From Deltaproteobacteria bacterium (GTDB lineage Bacteria; Desulfobacterota; Desulfarculia; Adiutricales; Adiutricaceae): DNA of 13,427 nt. The position numbers and the translations under genes are program-made. The notes below the pieces were generated by a model. It was not told the origin of the DNA and did no database searches. It saw only the letters and a list, made by a program, of their open reading frames with translations. The DNA is taken from positions 1-13,427 of the forward strand of contig JAIRZX010000022.1 in assembly GCA_031267005.1 (NCBI GenBank). The letters run 5' to 3'. Numbering within the stretch: the stretch's first letter is position 1; each line of letters opens with the position of its first letter. Shown one piece after another: positions 7,147 to 13,427 of the stretch.

Positions 7147-7785
7147 TCAGACGGCGTTCTTGACCAGGTTCACCTTGACGGGCCTGAGGAGCCTGTCGTG
7201 GAGGAGGTAGCCCCGCGAGAGCATCCTGGCCACGGCGTTGTCGGGGAGCCCCTGCGCGGCCTCCACGCCCACCGCCTCCAGGAAGTTGGGGTCGAAGGCG
7301 TCCCCGGGAGCGGCCGTTAGCTCCTTGAAGCCGTGGTCGCCCAGCTTGTTCAGGCAGTCGGTTATGGTCATGCTCACCCCGTCGGCCAGCGCCTTCACGG
7401 CCGGGTCGCCGGAGTCGGCGTAGCCCAGGGCAAGGTGCAGGTTCTCCAAAACAAGGATGATGTCGCGCAGTATCATCTCGGAGGAGTACTTCCTGGCGAG
7501 CGCGAGCTCCTTTTCCTGGCGGCGGCGGGCGTTCTCGTTGTCGGCCATGGCCCTCAGGAACTTTTCCTTGTAAAGGGCGGCCTCCTCCTCCCAGTCCACG
7601 TCGGGCTCCGGCGCGCGAACGAGCTCCGGCTCCGGCTCTTCCTTGAGTTCCGGGTCATGAGCGCCCCGCGCGGGCTCCTCGGGGTCGTCGAAACCCTCAG
7701 GGCCGTCGTAGCCTTCCGCGACGGGGATGTCGTCGTCGGGGGGGTAACCCCCTCCCCCGGGCCCGTTTCTGTAAAGCTCGTCCAT
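7147..7785 (-). CDS. grpE: Nucleotide exchange factor GrpE
   Basis: A 212-residue GrpE, which releases ADP from DnaK as a homodimer in the cytoplasm. Residues 1-65 form an acidic, Gly/Pro-rich disordered head, followed by the long dimerising helix (YKEKFLRAMADNENARRR, about 72-89, with continuing heptads) and the four-helix and beta-wing region. The family signatures are GDAFDPNFLEAVG and the C-terminal RGYLLHDRLLRPVKVNLVKN. Start: ATG at 7785 with a GAGGAAGGA ribosome-binding site 5 nt upstream. It is the first gene of the probable operon with the Hsp70 paralogue (47-nt gap) and the DRR-repeat gene. Whether it serves both Hsp70s cannot be told from sequence. Confidence 0.97.
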   Translation of the reverse strand: MDELYRNGPGGGGYPPDDDIPVAEGYDGPEGFDDPEEPARGAHDPELKEEPEPELVRAPEPDVDWEEEAALYKEKFLRAMADNENARRRQEKELALARKYSSEMILRDIILVLENLHLALGYADSGDPAVKALADGVSMTITDCLNKLGDHGFKELTAAPGDAFDPNFLEAVGVEAAQGLPDNAVARMLSRGYLLHDRLLRPVKVNLVKNAV

Positions 7786-8288
7786 AACCGTCCTTCCTCG
7801 CGTATATATCTTTGCGGGGTCCCCGGCGCGCTTGGGCGCGGGGGCCCGGGGCAGGCCAGCTCAACGTCCGCCGGAAGGTTCCGGCGGCCTTAAGGGGCGC
7901 CCTTGCGGGCCGCGCGGGCGCCGGAGGGGGCCTTACGGGCCTCCGAAGGGGCCCCGCGGGACCTCGAAGCGCCTCAAAGGCGGCGTGCCCTCCGAAAAAC
8001 CGTCTGTACAGAATAGCAAAAAAAATGCCCCGGCGGTGGAAAACAAAAAAAATCCCCTTTGCTCCCGGAGAAATCCCGCTTGCCCCGGGCGCCTGTCTCC
8101 GGAGCCGGGCCCGTCCCCGACGCGGCGGTTCAAGGTCCGCCGGAACGGGGTTGATCCGGATCGTCTCGTTCCGGACGGTGTCGGCCCCGGATCGTCCGGC
8201 CCGGGAGGAGGCGGGGCAGGGCGTCCCGCCCCTGGAGCGTCCCGCTCCTGGGCAGTCCGCAGCGGTCCGGGAGCCTCCCCCGAGGGCC
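7786..8288. other. 503-nt gap between hrcA and grpE
   Basis: No gene is supported. An AT-rich box (TATATA, 7803-7808) lies just upstream of the grpE ribosome-binding site, but no -35 fits it. The stretch 7860-7985 is rich in dyads built from GGGCC and GGCGCC. Two A8 runs (8026-8052 region) would be T runs on the minus strand; one follows a small stem and is listed as a terminator. The word ACGATCCGG occurs twice near 8155-8200 (minus). I see no CIRCE operator and no clean heat-shock sigma promoter. Confidence 0.55.
8045..8071 (-). terminator. Weak intrinsic terminator candidate after hrcA
   Basis: On the minus strand TCTCC pairs with GGGGA (5 bp including one G-T pair, 9-nt loop) and is followed at once by eight T residues. 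It lies about 220 nt past the hrcA stop. The stem is short, so this rests mainly on the T run, which is conspicuous in this GC-rich sequence. Confidence 0.35.
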
Positions 8289-9380
8289 CTACTTGTGGAA
8301 AATCCCCGAAAGGACCTGGGCGGCGTAGTCGACCACGGGCACTATCTCGGAGTAATTGAGCCTCCTGGGGCCCAGGACCCCTATGGCGCCCAGGGCCCCA
8401 GCGTCGCCCCCCCCGGCCCGGTAGGGGCTGGCGACCAGGGCCAGACCGTCCTCGCCCTCGCCGGAAGGGCCGATAACCACCCGGACGCGGCCCCCGCCCG
8501 TCACGTCGTTCAGGAGCTCCACCAGGCGCCGCTTGTTTTCGAAGGCGCGGTAGAGCGCCCGCATGGCCTCCGCGTCCCGGAAGTCCGGGTGTTCCAGGAG
8601 CCTCTGGCGGCCCTCGCCGTCCATGTAGATGTCGGGCCCCCGGTCGCCCTCGGCGGTGGGCTGGGCCTCGGAGGCCCCGGAAGCCAGGAGGAACGCCCTT
8701 TTGAAGATCCTCTCGAACTCGGACCGGCTCTCGGCCATGTCCTTCATGAGGCGGGCCCGGACCTCCCCCAGGGTGAAGGGGCTCTCCAGCGACTCCAGAA
8801 AGACGTTGACCTCGTTTAACTCCTCCTGGGAGAAGTCCTGGGGGGTTACGACCACGCGGTTCTGGATGATGCCGTTGCGGGTCAGGAGCACCGCCAAGTG
8901 CTGGCTCTCGCCCAGCCTCTCGAAGTAGAGCTTCAGCAGGGAAAGCTGGCCGACGGCCGGGGCCATCACCAGGCCCATGTGCGAGGTCAGGTTGGAGAGC
9001 ACCCGCGAGCAGAGGGAAAACATGGACTCCGCGCGGAAGTCGGAGGACAGGATCTCCTTTTGGATCTGGGCCCTCAATCCCGCCGGGAGCCTCTTCACCT
9101 CCAGTATGTCGTCCGCGTAGAACCGGAAGCCCTCCTCGGTGGGCGTTCGGCCCGCCGAAGGGTGCGCCTGGGAAAGGAGCCCCAGCTCCTCCAGCTCGTG
9201 CAGGACCTTCCGGATGGAGGCGGCGGAAAGATCCATGGAGTGCCGCTCCGACAGGTTCCCAGAGGCTACGGGTTCCCCCGTGCGGATGTAGTCCAGGACC
9301 ACCGCCTCGAAGATCCGCTTCTGGCGGTCGCTTATGCTGGCTTCCCCTTCAGTCGGCTGGCGCGTCCTGGCTGCGGTCAT
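8289..9380 (-). CDS. hrcA: Heat-inducible transcription repressor HrcA
   Basis: A 363-residue HrcA, near the family length. It represses grpE/dnaK/groE operons by binding CIRCE operators, with GroEL aiding its folding. The N-terminal winged helix spans residues 15-95: SDRQKRIFEAVVLDYIRTGE (17-36), SIRKVLHELEELGLL and the signature HPSAGRTPTEEGFRFYAD (73-90). The GAF-like domain follows, ending in LNYSEIVPVVDYAAQVLSG. I chose ATG 9378-9380, 16 codons before SDRQ, because upstream in-frame sequence has no family match and an ATG at 9491 would begin inside the promoter. The ribosome-binding site is modest (GGGAAG, 7 nt upstream). It is divergent from the right half of the window and has its own promoter. 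Confidence 0.95.
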   Translation of the reverse strand: MTAARTRQPTEGEASISDRQKRIFEAVVLDYIRTGEPVASGNLSERHSMDLSAASIRKVLHELEELGLLSQAHPSAGRTPTEEGFRFYADDILEVKRLPAGLRAQIQKEILSSDFRAESMFSLCSRVLSNLTSHMGLVMAPAVGQLSLLKLYFERLGESQHLAVLLTRNGIIQNRVVVTPQDFSQEELNEVNVFLESLESPFTLGEVRARLMKDMAESRSEFERIFKRAFLLASGASEAQPTAEGDRGPDIYMDGEGRQRLLEHPDFRDAEAMRALYRAFENKRRLVELLNDVTGGGRVRVVIGPSGEGEDGLALVASPYRAGGGDAGALGAIGVLGPRRLNYSEIVPVVDYAAQVLSGIFHK

Positions 9381-9467
9381 CGTCGTCTTCCCGGGAATCC
9401 TCCCGGGCCGCCTTTCACAATAGTCCCTGCCGCCGCTGACGGCCGGGGGCGGGCTCCCGCCAATGGG

Positions 9468-9496
9468 AACATAAGCACCTGAGGCCGGCATGTCAA
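9468..9496 (-). promoter_or_regulatory. Sigma-70-type promoter of hrcA
   Basis: On the minus strand a perfect TTGACA (9496-9491) is followed after exactly 17 nt by TATGTT (9473-9468). Transcription would start near 9461, giving a leader of about 80 nt before the hrcA ATG. No CIRCE inverted repeat overlaps it, so autoregulation by HrcA is not evident here. Confidence 0.65.
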
Positions 9497-9678
9497 GACG
9501 AGTCGCGTCGCCGCGTTCTGAAACCGGGCCCGTCAGGACCGGAAAGGAGCCGGGCGGCCCGTGAAAGCCTCTGGCGGCCCCGGCCAGTCCCTAAGCGGCC
9601 GGAAAAGCCCGGAACCCCTCGAAAACGCCCTGAAAGCCCCTGTTATCCTGCCTACAGGGCACGGGAGGTCTTCTGAAG

Positions 9679-9860
9679 GGCCGGGGAGAGGCCCCGGAGG
9701 GCCGGGGAAAGGCCCCGGGGGATCGGGGAGAAGTCCCGGGGGACCGGGGAGAAGTCCCGGGGGACCGGGGAGAGGCCCCGGGGGACCGGGGAAAGGGCCG
9801 GGGGACCTGGGAGAGCCCCCGGGGGCCGGGGAGAGGGCCGGGGAGAGGGCCGGGGAGAGG
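9679..9860. repeat. Tandem array of 21-nt units followed by 12-nt units
   Basis: Seven units related to GACCGGGGAGAAGTCCCGGGG cover 9679-9824, each with an internal dyad (CCGGG/CCCGG). Three exact 12-nt units (GCCGGGGAGAGG) cover 9825-9860. The sixth long unit (9784-9803) is 20 nt, one base short, which shifts any reading frame midway. The array is therefore unlikely to be maintained as coding sequence, despite collagen-like or Gly-Pro-Arg translations. Confidence 0.85.
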
Positions 9861-10300
9861 GCCAGGGGGGGCCGGGCAACAAGAAGCCGATGGTGCGGGC
9901 TCGCCCGTCCGCCCTTGGCTGAACCTTGGGAGGGGAGAGTCCTGACTCCCCGGCCTCCTCTGCGGGGGCTGAGGCACCGACCGAAGCGGGCACGCCCAGA
10001 CACGGGGGGCTGGAGGCCTCGGCGCCAGCGGCAGAAGACGCGGCGGAGCGGCGCGACTGCGGGGGGGGCGCGGGAGGAAGATCCTGCGGGAATAAAGCGG
10101 CTAACCCGCCTTGACCGTATGCTTTCAATCCCGTCGCTTTACCGCGACGGGCCGGTTTCGGGCCTTGCGGGCGCTATTTCGGCAGCGATAGCCGCCTCTC
10201 CGCCTCCGCCAGGGCCGCCGTCGGGAGCCCCTTCACCTCCGGAGGGATCGGCGACGCCACCCGCGAGAACCCCCTAAGCCAGCCCCCGACCGGAACCGTA

Positions 10301-10327
10301 TTGCGAAATGCCCGGCGTTCCTATATT
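10301..10327 (+). promoter_or_regulatory. Weak promoter candidate toward the omega RNA
   Basis: TTGCGA (10301-10306), a 15-nt spacer and TATATT (10322-10327) lie on the plus strand in an AT-richer patch. The -10 is good, but the -35 and spacing are poor. Transcription from here would reach the omega RNA, the iscB fragment and trmB. Confidence 0.3.
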
Positions 10328-10674
10328 CTTTCTAAGGCCTGGACCTGATAGAAATCTCTAATTCCTTCGCGTCTCACATCCGCCCACAGCCCGGACGGCT
10401 GGCCGCGAGCCCTTGAACCTGCAGGCGGCGCTTCCCTTCCGGGTCCCTTCCTGCCCGCTTCGGGTCCCTTCCCCTTTTTTCCCGGCCCCGCCCTCCCCGC
10501 CTACGTGCCTTGCCTGGTTCAGGCCCTCCTGGCCGCGGCGGCGTTAGCATCCTAGCGCGGCCGAACGCCCGCGATGCCGCCGCTTCCCGCCCCCCCCGCC
10601 TTCGCTCCCGGCCCCCGGGCCGCCTCGCGCACCCTCCTTTCCCTCCCGGGTCCATCCCGAGGGACGTCACCATA

Positions 10675-10963
10675 CAGTCAGGGCACGTCAACTACCCCCC
10701 GCCAAGGCGGTGGGGCTTGAGCTGAAAAGTTCAAGCCCGGGTTGACCAGGGTAAGCAGTGCCTATCCTGCTGCGTTGTATACAGGTTCAAGACCCGCGGC
10801 GGGATACTTCCCCAGTCCCGCCCTCCGGAAGCCCCGGCCGCAGACACGCGGCAGGGCAAGCCCGAAACGGGCCGGGGCGAAACGCCGGCATGCGGCATTC
10901 CTGAGGGGAGCGGCCCGCAAGGGTCCGCAAGCCGCCCGTAAGGGCGCCCGAAAGGGCAGATTC
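10675..10963 (+). ncRNA. IscB-associated omega RNA (HEARO RNA)
   Basis: This highly structured stretch lies directly upstream of an iscB fragment, where omega RNAs are encoded. Base pairing seen: GTCAAC (10687-10692) with GTTGAC (10741-10746) encloses two hairpins, CCCC-CCGCC-AA-GGCGG-T-GGGG (10695-10715) and CTTGA (10716-10720) with TCAAG (10731-10735). Then come AGCAG (10754-10758) with CTGCT (10767-10771), and the element CAGGTTCAAGACC. A 9-bp stem pairs GCCCCGGCC (10831-10839) with GGCCGGGGC (10870-10878). Three GNRA-tetraloop hairpins follow (10914-10957). From memory the first half resembles the HEARO consensus, including CGTCAACTACCCC and GGTTCAAGACC. Omega RNA scaffolds guide IscB nucleases, with the guide at the 5' end. 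The exact 5' end and guide cannot be fixed; the 3' end abuts the iscB start. Confidence 0.72.
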
Positions 10964-11380
10964 GTGAGACCCGAAAAACAGCCGAAAGCGTTCGTCCCGG
11001 ACAGGCACGGGAAGCCTCCGGATCCGTGTGCCCGCAAGCGGGCGCGCAAGCTGCCGGCGAAAGGCGGGGCGAGGCTCCGCAAGAGGTTCCCGTTCACGAT
11101 CAGGCTGGCCGATCGCCTGGCGGAGGATTCGGTCGTCCGCCCCCTGACCCTGAAGCCGGATCCCGGCGGCAGGGGTACCGGGGCGGCCCTGGTCCTGCCC
11201 CTGGACGAGGGTGGGGACGGAGGGGAGCCGGCCGTCAAGGTCATTGCCCTCTTCGAGTTCAGGCGCCGCGGGGCCGCGGTATCGAAGGGGATGCGGCAGA
11301 GGAGCAATTACCGCCGCAGAAGGAGAGCGCGATTCCTCCCCGGAGCAAGCTCCGGGGGTTTCCTCGCGCAAGAACTATGA
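10964..11380 (+). pseudogene. iscB: Truncated IscB nuclease (PLMP, RuvC-I and bridge helix only)
   Basis: This 138-codon frame matches the N-terminus of IscB, the transposon-encoded RNA-guided nuclease related to Cas9's ancestors. It shows a PLMP-type segment (AFVPDRHGKPPDPCARKRAR, then FPFTIRL), RuvC motif I (LKPDPGGRGTGAAL, catalytic Asp kept), and the bridge helix (MRQRSNYRRRRRAR). The homology then stops and the frame ends after about 14 unrelated residues at TGA 11378-11380. The HNH domain and RuvC II/III are missing, so cleavage is impossible; full IscB is several hundred residues. The PLMP core reads PPDP. The likely start is GTG 10964 with AAAGGG 7 nt upstream; the frame extends further upstream only through the RNA gene. 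Its stop overlaps the trmB ATG (ATGA), suggesting translational coupling. It may be a decaying remnant or a retained leader peptide. Confidence 0.78.
11338..11357. repeat. Perfect 9-bp inverted repeat at the iscB truncation point
   Basis: CCCCGGAGC (11338-11346) and GCTCCGGGG (11349-11357) form a hairpin with a 2-nt loop as written (in practice a shorter stem with a larger loop). It lies exactly where IscB homology ends and 20 nt before the trmB start. It could be a transposon-end hairpin of the IS200/IS605 type brought close by deletion, or a leader structure affecting trmB translation. Confidence 0.6.
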
Positions 11381-12312
11381 ACCCCGTCTCCAGCCGCAAG
11401 TACTACCGCTCCCTCCAGCCGCTCCTGCCCGCCGCAACCCTGAACGCCAAGCCCTCATGGGAGGCGGTATTCGGGAGGGAGGCGCCGATGGATCTGGAAA
11501 TCGGCTTCGGGAACGGGGAGTTCCTCAGCCGCCTCTCCCTGGCCGAGCCCGGGAGGGACTTCGTGGGGCTCGAGATTAGCTGGCCCAGCGTGAAGCGGGC
11601 CCTCCGCCGCCTCGGGAACCCGCCCCGCCCCAACGCCAGGCTTATCTGCCTGCCCGCGGGGCCGGCGCTTTCGCTGTATTTCCCCCCGAAGTCCCTCTCC
11701 GTGGCCCGAGCCCTCTTCCCGGTGCCCTGGCCCAAGGAGAAGCACGCGAAAAAGAGGCTCTTTTCCCGGTCGTTTATGGATCTTCTCGCGAACAGGCTCA
11801 AGGCGGGCGGCCGCTTCAGCATGGTGACCGACGACCCGGTCCTGGCCTGCTGGACGCTCGGGGAGTCGCAAGCCTCCGCGCTCCCGCTCTCGCTGGAGGA
11901 GAGGGGGGGGGCCCTCGACACCAAGTACGGGCGCAAGTGGGAGAACTTGGGGGCCCGGACGTTCTATTACCTGGAGGGCGAAAAGGCCCGCCACCCGGAG
12001 GTCCCGGACAGGGGTATCGCGGACATGCAGCCGACCTTCATGGAAACACTGGATCCGAAGAGCTACGCCCCCCGGGGCCAATCCGGCGAGACGGCGGTGG
12101 TTTTCCGCGAGTTCGTGTGGGACGAGGGGAAGCGCCAGGGGCTCCTCTCCACCAAGGTGGTGGAAGGGGACTTCATCCAGGAGTTCTTCATCCGGCTGCG
12201 CCAAGACGGGGACGGACGCTTCAGGCTCTACCCCGCGCTCGCGCACCAGGTCTTCCCCACCGAGGGCGTGAGGACGGCGCTGGAGCTCGCGGCGGCGCCC
12301 GGTGACGGCTGA
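11377..12312 (+). CDS. trmB: tRNA (guanine-N7-)-methyltransferase TrmB, long form
   Basis: A 311-residue protein carrying TrmB motifs; it would use S-adenosylmethionine to form m7G in the tRNA variable loop. The SAM-binding loop is DLEIGFGNGEFL (39-50), followed by FVGLEI (62-67), the family motif as FPVPWPKEKHAKKRLF (114-129), GGRFSMVTDD (144-153) and TKYGRKWENLGARTFYYLE (182-200). The family's FPDPWPK has Val for Asp at residue 116, a position important for catalysis in characterised TrmB. A C-terminal extension (about 205-311) goes beyond the roughly 240 residues of the E. coli enzyme; I do not recognise its fold. ATG 11377 overlaps the stop of the iscB fragment, and no good ribosome-binding site precedes it (the nearest G-rich run is part of the hairpin), so coupling is plausible. 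The downstream helicase gene overlaps or closely follows. Confidence 0.88.
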   Translation: MNPVSSRKYYRSLQPLLPAATLNAKPSWEAVFGREAPMDLEIGFGNGEFLSRLSLAEPGRDFVGLEISWPSVKRALRRLGNPPRPNARLICLPAGPALSLYFPPKSLSVARALFPVPWPKEKHAKKRLFSRSFMDLLANRLKAGGRFSMVTDDPVLACWTLGESQASALPLSLEERGGALDTKYGRKWENLGARTFYYLEGEKARHPEVPDRGIADMQPTFMETLDPKSYAPRGQSGETAVVFREFVWDEGKRQGLLSTKVVEGDFIQEFFIRLRQDGDGRFRLYPALAHQVFPTEGVRTALELAAAPGDG

Positions 12313-13427
12313 CGGCCGCCGCCCGGGCACGGACTCGCGAGCCGCCGCGTCCGGGGACGGCGGGGGGCCCAGCGCGGAAGCCCCCGCGGCCGGGCACCGC
12401 CCGCCGGAGCCGCATGCACCCGCTCCGCCCGGAAGCCTCCCCGCCGGACCCGGCCCCGCCGCCGTGACGCTCAAGGGGCGGATCCTCCGCGTCCTCGCCC
12501 TGGACGGGCTCACGGGGGAGGCGACCGTCCTGTTGGACGCGGGCGCCCCGGCGCTCGTGGAGGCGACCGGCCCCTTCGGCCTGCCCGTTCCCGGCGAGAG
12601 CGCCGAGCTCGAAGGCTCGTACTCCCCCGGACCCGCCAGCCCGCCGGGCGCCCAGTCCCCCTACCCGGCCTTGCCGCCCCGCGCCTTCGCGGCCAGGCTC
12701 CCGTCGCTTTACCCGCCCCGCGACGCCGAAGGCTACGTCTCGCTCCTCACGTCGGGCTACTTTCCCGGCCTGGACCGCGCGGGCGCGGAGGCGATAGTCC
12801 GCGCCTTCGGAAACGACGCTCTTTACGTCCTATCCGACGCCCCGCACCGCCTCGCCCGCGGGGGAGTGCTGCCCGTCGGGTCCCGCGAGCGGGTCATCGT
12901 CGGCGCCAGGGCCTTCCTGGAACTCAAGGGGCTAGCGGCGGCGCTGGCCCCGTCGGGGCTGGGCGCCGTCCCCGCCGCCAAGCTCCTTTCGGCCCTGGGC
13001 CCCGGGGCCGCGGGCATAGCCGCATCGGACCCATGGCGGGCGGCGGCCGCGCTCGCCGCGGCCTGGCCCGGCGCCTCGCTCGGCCCCCAAAAGACCGGAG
13101 CCTGGGCTGCCAGGCGCTTCATCGCCTCCTTCGGTGCGGAACCCGGACCTGCTGGCCCCGGAACCGGCCGCGCAGTCCCCGGAAAGGGCTCGGAAAGCCC
13201 CGGGGCCGGCCCAGCGGGCCCAGCGGCGCCGCCCAAGTCCCGGAGCGCCTCGGACGCGCGGGCGGAGGGAGAGGCGCTCGTGGCCCTGAACGCAATGCGG
13301 GCCGGGGGGGATATCGCCGTGAGGGAGTCCAGGCTGGCCCGGGCCGCGGCGGGCCTCATGCCGGGCGCGGACGCGAGCGAGAGGAAGCGGGCCTTCCGGG
13401 AGGCCGCGGGCAGGCTCTGGGTAACGG
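12302..13427 (+). CDS. recD2: RecD2-like helicase, N-terminal part (runs off the window)
   Basis: The frame stays open to the right edge; only the N-terminal, pre-ATPase region is visible. From GTG 12464 it follows the RecD2/YrrC pattern: a small beta domain (VTLKGRILRVLALDG...GEATVLL), then a helix-hairpin-helix region (GYVSLLTSGYFPGLDRAGAE, AIVRAFGNDALYVLSDAPHR), a divergent second hairpin repeat, a Gly/Pro/Ala linker, and a helical segment (EGEALVALNAMRAGGD). RecD2 enzymes are 5'-3' DNA helicases of superfamily 1 linked to repair; Walker motifs would lie beyond the window. The start is uncertain. GTG 12302 overlaps the trmB end by 11 nt and adds a 54-residue Ala/Gly/Pro-rich head, whereas GTG 12464 begins at the family homology. 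Neither has a clear ribosome-binding site. Hairpin motifs are weaker than usual, so a RecD2-derived paralogue is possible. Confidence 0.7.
   Translation, partial: MTADGRRPGTDSRAAASGDGGGPSAEAPAAGHRPPEPHAPAPPGSLPAGPGPAAVTLKGRILRVLALDGLTGEATVLLDAGAPALVEATGPFGLPVPGESAELEGSYSPGPASPPGAQSPYPALPPRAFAARLPSLYPPRDAEGYVSLLTSGYFPGLDRAGAEAIVRAFGNDALYVLSDAPHRLARGGVLPVGSRERVIVGARAFLELKGLAAALAPSGLGAVPAAKLLSALGPGAAGIAASDPWRAAAALAAAWPGASLGPQKTGAWAARRFIASFGAEPGPAGPGTGRAVPGKGSESPGAGPAGPAAPPKSRSASDARAEGEALVALNAMRAGGDIAVRESRLARAAAGLMPGADASERKRAFREAAGRLWVT

Larger units (their letters stand above)
9497..10674. other. Gene-poor 1.2 kb between hrcA and the omega RNA locus
   Basis: Open frames on both strands yield only low-complexity Gly/Pro/Arg products. 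The region holds the 21-nt/12-nt tandem array (9679-9860), then GC-rich sequence without a recognisable gene. An AT-richer patch at 10295-10375 contains a promoter-like pair (listed) and an imperfect inverted repeat, TTTCTA (10329-10334) with TAGAAA (10349-10354). Between 10436 and 10475 the phrase CGGGTCCCTTCC recurs. If the omega RNA is transcribed from its own flank, its promoter and guide source should lie in the right part of this stretch. Confidence 0.5.

Noticed and set aside
9533..10003. Collagen-like Pro-Gly open frames on the minus strand and a Gly-Pro-Arg frame on the plus strand (GTG 9561-10277)
   Set aside because: They are translations of the 21-nt/12-nt array. A 20-nt unit breaks the period, no flanking domain is recognisable, and start signals are weak.
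10781..10795. GGTTCAAGACC looks like a tRNA T-arm
   Set aside because: No acceptor stem, D-arm or anticodon arm can be placed around it. The phrase fits the HEARO/omega RNA pattern instead.
10742..10963. N-terminal extension of the iscB frame back to ATG 10742
   Set aside because: This stretch lies within the structured omega RNA and has no IscB homology; the family match begins just after GTG 10964.

Overview
The window comes from a very GC-rich bacterial chromosome. The gene set is a hybrid-cluster protein (Hcp) with all visible cluster ligands, an hrcA-grpE-dnaK heat-shock region, a long-form TrmB and a RecD2-type helicase. This suggests an anaerobic or microaerophilic bacterium, and the Hcp and DnaK sequences look deltaproteobacterial (Desulfobacterota-like). 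That placement is tentative, because it comes from recalled family resemblance and not from a search. Intergenic gaps are unusually long and full of short GC-rich repeats.

Layout. Bases 1-1284 (+) hold the 3' part of hcp. A repeat-bearing convergent gap with a long hairpin follows. Next comes a minus-strand chaperone block, read right to left: hrcA (9380-8289), a 0.5 kb gap, grpE (7785-7147), a divergent second DnaK-type Hsp70 (7099-5294), a small arginine-rich protein made of 24 hexapeptide repeats with core Asp-Arg-Arg (5253-4765), a 1.2 kb gap, and the canonical dnaK (3605-1680). No dnaJ is present. Bases 9497-10674 carry no gene I can support, but they hold a 21-nt/12-nt tandem array. On the plus strand, 10675-11380 looks like the left part of an IscB-type transposon: a structured omega RNA (HEARO RNA) followed by an iscB gene cut short just after its arginine-rich bridge helix. 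The stop codon of this fragment overlaps the start codon of trmB (11377-12312). A RecD2-like helicase follows and runs off the right edge.

How the parts may work together. HrcA is the expected repressor of the grpE/dnaK genes, although I see no CIRCE operator. GrpE and the canonical DnaK would form the normal chaperone cycle. The second Hsp70 sits where dnaK normally follows grpE. It has lost two ATPase active-site residues and nearly the whole lid, and it carries an internal duplication in its substrate-binding domain. The hexapeptide-repeat gene lies 40 nt downstream on the same strand, so the two are probably co-transcribed and may be functionally linked.

Most noteworthy: (1) the degenerate Hsp70 plus Asp-Arg-Arg repeat protein unit, which I do not recognise as a described system; (2) an apparently well-preserved omega RNA beside a truncated iscB that may now serve as the translated leader of trmB.
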